From assembly GCA_006386115.1 (NCBI GenBank), contig VFIW01000019.1, positions 186,001-250,000 of the forward strand: a DNA stretch of 64,000 nt. Direction: 5' to 3'. The notes under the pieces are model-generated. The model made no database searches and had not been told where the DNA came from. It saw only the letters and a list, made by a program, of their open reading frames with translations. This document shows, one piece after another, positions 56,818 through 64,000 of the stretch. Positions within the stretch are counted from its first letter, which is position 1. Every line of letters begins with the position of its first letter. The DNA comes from Globisporangium splendens. Taxonomy: Eukaryota; Oomycota; Peronosporomycetes; Pythiales; Pythiaceae. A program made the translations under genes and the position numbers.

Positions 56818-57092
56818 ATGTTTCCACCGCGAGATGGTAACCGCTGCACCTTTCAGCATTCCAAACACGATCGTTTGGACCGATTGAGAAGACAAGACGG
56901 CAATTCGTCTCGTTACGGCAGTGGAAGCGACAGCTATTCGACGGAGTCCAGCTCCAATACGCCCGGAAAGACCACGTACGACACCTACAGCAGCTCCTAT
57001 GGCAGCGGTCGCAATGCGGACAACGACTACAGTACGAGCAGCTCGTATGGCAGCGGCCGCCTCGACAACGATTCCAATGTGACGGGCAACTC
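56818..57092 (+). pseudogene. Third hydrophilic paralog, cut by LINE copy C
   Basis: From ATG 56818 (MFPPRDGNRC) about 90 codons encode a Ser/Tyr/Gly/Asp-rich sequence with repeats YSSSYGSGRNADNDY and TSSSYGSGRLDNDSN, the same style as paralog 1. The frame then enters LINE-derived sequence near 57080-57093 and stops at 57157-57159. No EKAK-MVG unit is reached. The preserved promoter motif and ATG indicate that it was a working gene before insertion. Confidence 0.6.
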
Positions 57093-58490
57093 GTGCGGCA
57101 GTACGACAAATCCACGTGGGTTGGAGGCTTGTCAGTACCCAACATCAGAACTGAGCTGATGACGATGAGTGCCACAGCAGTCTCCAGATGGGCAATCACT
57201 ACCTCTCACATCGATCAGGTCATCGGGGAAATCTTGCTGCACAACACAAGGGCTTCTTCGACGTACATCACGCCGCTCGATGCAATTCCAAGGCGGCCAC
57301 TCCAGCTTCGTGATAACATGTGGACAACTGGCGCAGCATTGTGTGCGTCGCTCCATTCTCGACCCTATGAGCCCAGAGAACGTGATAATGTACGTTGGTG
57401 TTACGAGCACTTCAAGTCGACAATTGTGCAGACTCAATGGGACGGCGATGTGTTCCAGATCGACCTCAGCTCTAAAATGTCTGACAGGCTTCCAGGTATC
57501 ATCGCTGAAGGACGAAAGCTACGTGGGACATTCTGTGCAGAATGGCTGCCATACATGACCTCGACTGCAGATGGGTGGCTTCTTGATTCCAACGGCTCCC
57601 CTTACAAGCTTGCTCACACATCATTATCAGTTGGAACAGCACAACTGGGCGACATACTTCGATGGGAGTGGATAAGACCAGGAGTGCTTAACTTCATCCC
57701 AACATGTGGAATCTCCGGATTCTCCCGGCCGTCTATTCGAGCGCTCGAGCGGTTATGTGCTACGTTGGTATCCAACTTCCCACAGCTTCTGTATCGACCA
57801 CAGCAAACAAATGTGCTTCGGCTGTACAACGGGCAACGTCGTTATAACCACGAATGGCATCTGCACACCAGTGAAGCAACTCTGACCCACGTCGACACGA
57901 CCCTAGTCAAAGCTACGCATACAGTTCACTCCGCAATGGACTGTGACGTCATGGCAACAAGAGACTTGAACGGGCAGAAGGTGTCGTTCCATGCACATCC
58001 ACGTTTCACAAGAATCGTGCAACTATGGGGTGGCAACGGACGATACAATACGACCAGATCTTTCTATCGGCAACAAGTTGCAGCAACGAGGACACAAATT
58101 GGCAAAGATACTCGAGATGCAGCAGTCAACAAAGCTTGTCCAAACAGCAGGATCTCTGTGGCCAGGACTGCAATTAATCCAGTGGAGCGAATTACACAAC
58201 ATCCCAGGGATTACAGTTTATACGGCTCAGACTCTTCTCCGGCTGAAAGCCAACCGACTCTCCATGTGGAACTATGAGAAAGCTGATCTATCCTGCTCGA
58301 ATCCCGAATGCTCCCAAGTTGTCCAATCTTCTGTTCAACATCTATTCTGGGAGTGTCCGAAAGCCAAACTGGTGTGGAACTACTTTTATGCGCTATGGAC
58401 GAAGATCGGGATCACTCCCGGTCACGACCCCGCAATCTGGATCTTCAGTCTGGATCTACCAGATACTCCAAGGCATGCATGGACCACGAT
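57093..58490 (+). mobile_element. LINE-type retrotransposon, copy C, 3' side cut by Ty3/gypsy
   Basis: The longest 5' extent of the three copies: about 360 bp upstream of the copy A start, encoding RQYDKSTWVGGLSVPNIRTE and following residues. It reads CGA where copy A has the TGA stop. A single extra T near 58137 (AAAGCTTGTCC against AAAGCTGTCC in copies A and B) shifts the frame. Homology to copies A and B stops exactly at ...GACCACGAT (58490), where an LTR begins. The rest of the LINE, including its RNase H, should lie beyond the right LTR, outside the window. The left boundary is uncertain by about 15 bp, because no other copy reaches it. Confidence 0.75.
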
Positions 58491-58720
58491 TGTGGCGTGC
58501 GCAGTGATGTGTGCCAACCCACAACCAGGCAGCTTCCTCACAACCCAGATGAGCACCCCCTGGATCGCACCGTTGGTGTGGACCAACGGCTCGAGCGAGT
58601 GTACATGTGGCGTGTGCAGTGGTGTGGGCCAACCCACGACCAGGCAGCTGCCACACAACCCAGATAAGCACCCCCTGGATCGCACCGTTGGTGTGGACCA
58701 ACGGCGCGAGCGAGTGAACA
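58491..58720 (+). repeat. Two 115-bp tandem repeats inside the LTR
   Basis: Units 58491-58605 and 58606-58720 both start TGTGGCGTG and share CACCCCCTGGATCGCACCG and GGTGTGGACCAACGGC, with roughly ten differences. Their position at the LTR start suggests duplicated U3 regulatory sequence. Confidence 0.8.
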
Positions 58721-58927
58721 ACTGGTTGAGAGCAGCGTAGAGATCAGTGTGTGTTGTTTGCATATCTTACGAGCTCTCATTCTTGAGAATCTGGTCTCGT
58801 GCGTTGAGAATACACGTAGCGAGTACCCGGGAGTTCCAGCTCCCCCATTTGAGTGTTTGACGTCTCGTTCGGTCCGTGAAACACCACAAAGTTAACTTTA
58901 GTACCTGTTTTCGCCGAACGCGCGGAG

Positions 58928-61900
58928 ATGGATGACGAAACCAAGTCGGCGACAGCAGTGCCGACGCACACAGATCGCCTCGCGGCTCCTGTGTACACGC
59001 CACTGTGCCCCCCGCGAATTGATAGCATATCTCACGAGGCGCTAGTTAAGTGGCGAAGTGCGCGTGAGGAGTATGAAGCGATGGTAGAGACGTGGTGCGC
59101 TGGAACGCAAGAAAATCCCGACAGCGTCAGGGTGTCGGTGAAGAACAGCATGGATCTGCAGTTGCTCACTGCCTGCTGTACGTACAAATGGAAAATTGCG
59201 GTCGACAAAATAGATGACGAGCGCTTGGTGAAGGAGCTCAACAAGATAGTTGATAGCGTGAAGAACAGCACCGTACCTGACATCGACAAGTTGTTTGACT
59301 CTCGCTTAAAGATGAACCTCCGCGAGAGTGATGTCGGTGCGCGCGTGATCAACTATTTCAAGCTCTGTGACGACATCATTCGGGAGAACGGGCTGACCAC
59401 GATCATGGATAGCAAGCAAGGAGCTAAAGAGAAGTGCAAGATCTTGGTACGGTCCATCGAACCTGCTGCGCTCCGAGAAACAGTTCAATTACACCAGCGA
59501 TTTCATGATTCGGCAAGTAAGGCGGATGCGGTCAAGCTTTTCGACCTTGTGATGGAGAAAGCCTTGAGACAAGAAGAGATGTATTTGCTGTCTGAGTCTC
59601 GCCGGCCGGATCAGAAGAAGCGACCGTTTGGGCGGAACGCCACTGCTGGAGTCAAGAAGACGCGAACAGGCCAGCCACGCATTGTGAAGAGCAACGGCGA
59701 CAAGGTGCGTCGCGCAGAGGAAGTGAAGTGGGAAAAGAGTCCCCACGATGGCTCGCAGTCGATGTCTCCGAGAATGTGCCTACACTGTGGCGGGCAGCAC
59801 TTGGTACGGTCCTGCCCCACAGTGAGCTTGGATGAAAAGGTCAAGTTGCTCAAGGAACATTCTGCGAAGTTGCGTGGCTCCCTTCCGAAGCAGAATATGA
59901 GAGCCAAAAAAGCCGGGTCGGCCATGACAGAATCAGGATCGAACCCAGTGACGATGGCCTGTCTCAATGACGTGGAATTAGTTCCTTACTGCGCGGACAG
60001 TGGATCCGATGTGAACTTGATCTCGCGTGCGCATCTTGAAGCAGTGAAGGCAAAAGACAAAAGCGTAATTGAATACGCACTCGACAAGCCTGTAGTGTCG
60101 AGCACAGTGGGCGGGTGCATTCAGTCTACACATGCTGTGGAGCTTTTTGTGACTCTGCATACCGCAGCCGGACCTGTTCGTTGCCAGGATCGGAAACTGT
60201 GTTTGGTGATTGAAGGCGAGGAAGAGGAGTTCATTGTGGGAAAGACATTGCTGAGAGAGCTGGGCATTGACGTGGATCGTTTGCTAGAGATGTTGGCAGC
60301 CCGAAAAGTCGATAGTGATGACGATCCTGTTTCGCCCGCCGAGACCCCCGAACCTTTCCAAGTCAAACTCGATGTAATTGAGATTGTGAGTGAGATGGTC
60401 GAAGATGCCATCAGGAAAGGATTCCCAGAGAGAAACAGAGAGAAGTTGCGAGAGACATGTCTGATGTACGACATTTGGCGTCTTGCGCTCGGGAACGATC
60501 CACCTGCGCTGGTGGACCCGTTGGAGATCCGTTTGAAGCCTGGAGCGACTCCATATAAGTGCCGTCCCCGGACTTATAGCCCGGAGAAGTCTAAGTTCTT
60601 GGAGGACTTCAACAACCAACTGGTGAGCATTGGCTGGGTGTACGAGAACCCGAAGAGCCGATGGGCGTGCCCGGCGGTGCCTGTACGGAAGGCAAAGAGC
60701 AAAGAATACCGCCAGACGAGCGACTACCGGCCAGTCAATGACAAGACGGATACAATAGTGGGGATGATGCCAAACCTTCATGTTGCTCTCGAACATTGCC
60801 GTGGGAAGAAATACTACTCGGTGTTTGACTTTTTGAAAGGCTTTTGGCAACTTCCGCTTGCCAAAGCAAGTCGAGAAATCCTGAGCTACATGACGGACAA
60901 GAAAATTTTTACGCCTATGAGGGTGCCACAAGGATCTGCGGATGCTGCTTTGCACTTTCAAGCTACGGTTGAGAAAGTCTTGGATGAGCTGCTGTACAAG
61001 CATGTCTTGGTCTGGATCGATGACTTGCTGCTGTTTTCCGACAGCGTTGAAGAGTTGTTGAGCGTGATGGAGCGGGTCTTCTTCTTGCTGGATCAGCGTG
61101 GCCTAAAGCTGAGCCCGAAAAAGAGCCACCTATTCCTGACCGAAGTGAAATGGTGTGGACGCATAATCAGTGAGGCCGGGATAGGGCACGATGTGGAAAG
61201 GATTCGCGCTCTTCAAAGTCTGCCTTACCCGCCAACTGCTGCAGCCCTTCAACAGTTTGTGTGTGCCACGAATTGGCTTCGTGACGGACTGGTGGACTAC
61301 GCTCGGGTGATCGAACCACTTCAGAAGCGATTGGACGTTGCGCTTAAAGGCCGAAGGAGAACGAAAGCATCGGCGGCACATGTTGCCATCGAATTGAGTG
61401 TGGAAGAGAAGCAATGCTTTGACGACGTGAAGCAGCTTTTGTCTCACTCCGCCGTGCTTACTTATCCTCTGCCAGAGAGCCAAATGTGCCTGTTGTCGGA
61501 CGCCTCGGACAAAGGCTGGGGGCTTGTAGTAACACAAGTCGCAAATTGGACGCCTACGACCCCTATACAAGCACAGCAACATGAACTCCTCATATGCATG
61601 GGTGGGACTTTCAAGGGTTCCCAATTGAATTGGACAGTTCTTGAGAAAGAGATGTTCCCCATTGCCCATGCGTGTGACAAGCTCGAGTACCTTTTGCTGC
61701 GTGCGCAAGGATTTAAAATCTATTGCGACCACCGAAACATTGTGCACCTGTTCGTGCCAGGGAAAGAGTTGAAGAAGCATGTGCGTGGGAAGCTCCTGCG
61801 CTGGTCTACGAAGTTGCTCGGTTATCGCTACCAAATTGAACACATTGATGGCATCCACAACTTATGGGCCGATCTGATATCGCGCTGGGGAGGCGCGATG

Positions 61901-63997
61901 GCTGCTCATGGAACCAAGGGAGCAGAGATGGGAGATGACCACTGCACAGACCGATCTAGCACAGCCGATACAGCCACGGTTATGAATACCGAGGCTGGCG
62001 GAAGTGGTGATCACTGCGACCAGCCTATGGGGGCCAAGCGTGCTCGGGCTGGAGGAGATCACATGAACACACTTTGTCAGGACCAGTCTCTGTCGGCCAT
62101 GAGAGCCGCGGTTGTGAACACCGGGATTGGATGCAATGACAGCCATCTTGGCCAGCGGAAGGAGGCCATGAGAGCCCACGCTGTGGCCGACCGGCGATTG
62201 GCGGCCATGAGAGCCCGCGTCGAAGATGGCTATGAGCACGTAGGCGAGCGCCAGTTCTCGTGTTTGAGGGCCAAGAGTGCTGCGGACATGAGTGCCGCGA
62301 CTGGCGTCTACGGTCGTGACCAGTTATCGGAGGCCATGAGTGCCTCGGAAACCATGAGAGTTTCGATTGGTGACGATGTGTGTCGTGAGAGCAGGAATGA
62401 TTCCCTTGAGAGCGAGGAGTGTGAGCATGTGACCAAGAGATTCGCAGCCATGAGGGCAAAGAAGTTAACTACGACTCGCCGCCGATCTTCTACTGTGTGT
62501 ATTCGCCCACTTGATAGCGACGCCTTTGTGTGGCCGACCTATGAAGAGATAAAGCGATATCAGAAATTGTACCGACCACCCAGCGGTGCAGAGCAAGATG
62601 GTGATGGAACGTGGCGCGTTAATGACAGGGTTTGGATTCCTGAAGAAGCGCACGATCTACTGGAGAGGCTTCTGGTGATCTCGCACTGTGGATCGCGAGG
62701 TCACAGAGGTATGGACGTGATGCAGAACCAGCTGAAAGCAGTGTTCGAGGTGGTACGCCTCAAAGAGCTCGTGCGACGGTTTTGTAACGAGTGTCTGCTC
62801 TGCTTGCACGTCAAAGGAGGAAGAATAATTCCAAGACCGTGGAGTGAAACTTTTCATGCCCATGAGCGGAATGAGGCACTTCACTGGGACTTCCTGTATT
62901 TAGGAGAGTCATTTGAGGGGAATGCATACCTTCTGGTACTGAAAGATGCAGCTACTCATTACACGCAGCTCGTACGATGTGAAAGCCCGACAGCCGAAGT
63001 CGCCGCGCAGGCGATGCTTGACTGGTACAGCAACTTTGGACTGGCCAAAATCTGGATCAGTGACTGCGGAACCCACTTTAAAAACAAAGTGATTCGCGAG
63101 CTGTGCACGCGTTTGAAAGCCAAGCAAGATTTTGTGCTCGCTTATTGTCCGTGGCGCAATGGTACGGTAGAGCGTGTTAATCGAGACATCATTCAAGTAC
63201 TGAAAGTATTGATTCTCGAGTACAAGATCAATAGGCGCGACTGGCCATACCTACTGCCTCTTGTGCAAGCTAGCTTGAACCATTCGCAGGTGGCGTCACT
63301 CGCGCACAAGGCTCCGATTGAACTCTTCACGGGTCTGCAGTGTCCGTCGCCGCTTACGACGATTCTGGCACCAAGCAGCCACGAGATGATTGTGACAATC
63401 GAAGACACCAGTGCTTGCGTGGAGGCCAAGCTGAGGAGCTTACGTGAATCTCTGCGCGCAATGCACCTGGTGGTCAAAGAAAAGAAGAGGAATCAAACGC
63501 AATACAACGTGGAAAAAAGAAAAGGCAAGCCTGTCAACTTCAGCGTTGGAGACTACGTTCTGCGTTCGAGGGTTGACGAGCGTAGAGGGTTAGGAAAGCT
63601 GATGGTAACTTGGACAGGGCCATTTCGAGTCGTGGAGGCATGCGAATATTACTTCGTTGTCGAGCATCTGATCACGAAGGATCGCACTGACGTCCATGCT
63701 TCGAGGCTGAAGTTCTACAGGGACGATTCGCTGAACGTGACGCACGAGCTAATTGAACACGTGGGTGCCCAAGATACGCTGCTCGGCGTCGAACGGATCT
63801 GCAACCACAAATTCAACGACAACATGAAGTCTTATGAGCTTCTCGTGAAATGGAAAGGATTTGAAGATATTGAAGATTCCTGGGAGCCTGTGGGGTCAAT
63901 CAGAGCGGATGTACCTGATCTGGTGAAAAGATACGTCGACCAAAGTGGCGACCGAAAGCTCCAACGATACCAACGACAGTGCGATGGACGACTGTGA
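58928..63997 (+). CDS. Gag-Pol polyprotein of a Ty3/gypsy chromodomain element
   Basis: One open frame of 1,689 residues without frameshift or stop. In order: Gag helices; CCHC zinc knuckle at ~283 (CLHCGGQHLVRSC); aspartic protease at ~354 (YCADSGSDVNLIS); reverse transcriptase ~560-760 with FDFLKGFWQLPL and the catalytic WIDDLLLFS at ~696; RNase H from ~855 (LLSDASDKGWGLVV); an unusual polar spacer ~988-1181 with repeated AMRA words; integrase with HHCC zinc finger at ~1251 and the D, D, E residues in HWDFLYLG, SDCGTHFKN and NGTVERVNRD; and a C-terminal chromodomain ~1618-1675 (YELLVKWKGFEDIEDSWEP). The protease-RT-RNase H-integrase order defines Ty3/gypsy, and the chromodomain points to the chromovirus branch, which uses it to target chromatin. 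All visible catalytic residues are kept. Confidence 0.93.
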   Translation: MDDETKSATAVPTHTDRLAAPVYTPLCPPRIDSISHEALVKWRSAREEYEAMVETWCAGTQENPDSVRVSVKNSMDLQLLTACCTYKWKIAVDKIDDERLVKELNKIVDSVKNSTVPDIDKLFDSRLKMNLRESDVGARVINYFKLCDDIIRENGLTTIMDSKQGAKEKCKILVRSIEPAALRETVQLHQRFHDSASKADAVKLFDLVMEKALRQEEMYLLSESRRPDQKKRPFGRNATAGVKKTRTGQPRIVKSNGDKVRRAEEVKWEKSPHDGSQSMSPRMCLHCGGQHLVRSCPTVSLDEKVKLLKEHSAKLRGSLPKQNMRAKKAGSAMTESGSNPVTMACLNDVELVPYCADSGSDVNLISRAHLEAVKAKDKSVIEYALDKPVVSSTVGGCIQSTHAVELFVTLHTAAGPVRCQDRKLCLVIEGEEEEFIVGKTLLRELGIDVDRLLEMLAARKVDSDDDPVSPAETPEPFQVKLDVIEIVSEMVEDAIRKGFPERNREKLRETCLMYDIWRLALGNDPPALVDPLEIRLKPGATPYKCRPRTYSPEKSKFLEDFNNQLVSIGWVYENPKSRWACPAVPVRKAKSKEYRQTSDYRPVNDKTDTIVGMMPNLHVALEHCRGKKYYSVFDFLKGFWQLPLAKASREILSYMTDKKIFTPMRVPQGSADAALHFQATVEKVLDELLYKHVLVWIDDLLLFSDSVEELLSVMERVFFLLDQRGLKLSPKKSHLFLTEVKWCGRIISEAGIGHDVERIRALQSLPYPPTAAALQQFVCATNWLRDGLVDYARVIEPLQKRLDVALKGRRRTKASAAHVAIELSVEEKQCFDDVKQLLSHSAVLTYPLPESQMCLLSDASDKGWGLVVTQVANWTPTTPIQAQQHELLICMGGTFKGSQLNWTVLEKEMFPIAHACDKLEYLLLRAQGFKIYCDHRNIVHLFVPGKELKKHVRGKLLRWSTKLLGYRYQIEHIDGIHNLWADLISRWGGAMAAHGTKGAEMGDDHCTDRSSTADTATVMNTEAGGSGDHCDQPMGAKRARAGGDHMNTLCQDQSLSAMRAAVVNTGIGCNDSHLGQRKEAMRAHAVADRRLAAMRARVEDGYEHVGERQFSCLRAKSAADMSAATGVYGRDQLSEAMSASETMRVSIGDDVCRESRNDSLESEECEHVTKRFAAMRAKKLTTTRRRSSTVCIRPLDSDAFVWPTYEEIKRYQKLYRPPSGAEQDGDGTWRVNDRVWIPEEAHDLLERLLVISHCGSRGHRGMDVMQNQLKAVFEVVRLKELVRRFCNECLLCLHVKGGRIIPRPWSETFHAHERNEALHWDFLYLGESFEGNAYLLVLKDAATHYTQLVRCESPTAEVAAQAMLDWYSNFGLAKIWISDCGTHFKNKVIRELCTRLKAKQDFVLAYCPWRNGTVERVNRDIIQVLKVLILEYKINRRDWPYLLPLVQASLNHSQVASLAHKAPIELFTGLQCPSPLTTILAPSSHEMIVTIEDTSACVEAKLRSLRESLRAMHLVVKEKKRNQTQYNVEKRKGKPVNFSVGDYVLRSRVDERRGLGKLMVTWTGPFRVVEACEYYFVVEHLITKDRTDVHASRLKFYRDDSLNVTHELIEHVGAQDTLLGVERICNHKFNDNMKSYELLVKWKGFEDIEDSWEPVGSIRADVPDLVKRYVDQSGDRKLQRYQRQCDGRL

Positions 63998-64000
63998 TGT

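Larger units (their letters stand above)
58491..64000 (+). mobile_element. Ty3/gypsy chromodomain LTR retrotransposon, right end outside window
   Basis: Starts with TGTGGCGTGC at the exact point where LINE homology ends, as expected for an LTR. The LTR end cannot be fixed without the 3' copy; it must lie before the gag-pol start at 58928. The left LTR contains two 115-bp tandem repeats. The primer-binding site is uncertain; TGGTCTCGTGCG at 58792 is one candidate. The single uninterrupted gag-pol frame suggests a young and possibly active element. Confidence 0.85.

Noticed and set aside
58792..58812. TGGTCTCGTGCG as the LTR retrotransposon primer-binding site
   Set aside because: It begins with TGG, but the LTR end before it lacks CA and the implied tRNA 3' end does not form a convincing T-arm; left as a candidate only.

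Overview
The window looks like nuclear DNA of an oomycete (Phytophthora/Pythium-type stramenopile). The genes are eukaryotic, closely spaced on both strands, and either intronless or cut by short introns (about 67-125 bp). Several starts are preceded by a motif matching the oomycete Inr/FPR core promoter (TCATTYY followed by CAATTT). The multi-membrane family at 34.5 and 39.7 kb is, from memory, of a type common in Phytophthora; that is recall, not a search. Splice joins were made by eye from GT-AG sites, reading phase and protein continuity, so exact edges are inferences.

Left part (1-19.3 kb, all plus strand): 2.6 kb without a firm gene; a 2,428-residue 1,3-beta-glucan (callose) synthase with a sugar-transporter-like C-terminal extension; a 2 kb spacer with three decayed copies of a coding-like repeat on the minus strand; a C2-domain protein; one or two IQ-motif genes, the second with a B-box zinc finger and an unsettled reading frame; and a four-exon gene of unknown function.

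Middle (19.6-39.1 kb): a p300/CBP-type histone acetyltransferase (minus, three exons), a SMYD-type SET-MYND protein lysine methyltransferase (plus, five exons), an acidic helical protein of unknown function (minus), a truncated membrane-protein fragment, and the U2 snRNP splicing factor SF3B1 (plus, intronless). These are mainly chromatin and RNA-processing housekeeping genes.

Right part (39.7-64 kb) is more dynamic. A multi-membrane protein gene is split by a 5'-truncated LINE-type retrotransposon flanked by a 17-bp target-site duplication. It is followed by an EDR2-like PH-START-DUF1336 lipid-binding protein, an ISG12/IFI27-like small membrane protein, a second LINE copy, an AT-hook/Myb-SANT-like transcription factor, and three paralogous hydrophilic Gly/Ser/His/Asp-rich proteins with a repeated EKAK-MVG motif. 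The third paralog is cut by a third LINE copy, which is itself cut by a Ty3/gypsy chromodomain retrotransposon that runs off the right edge. The order of events at the right edge was therefore paralog, then LINE, then Ty3/gypsy.

No rRNA, tRNA or CRISPR feature was recognised.
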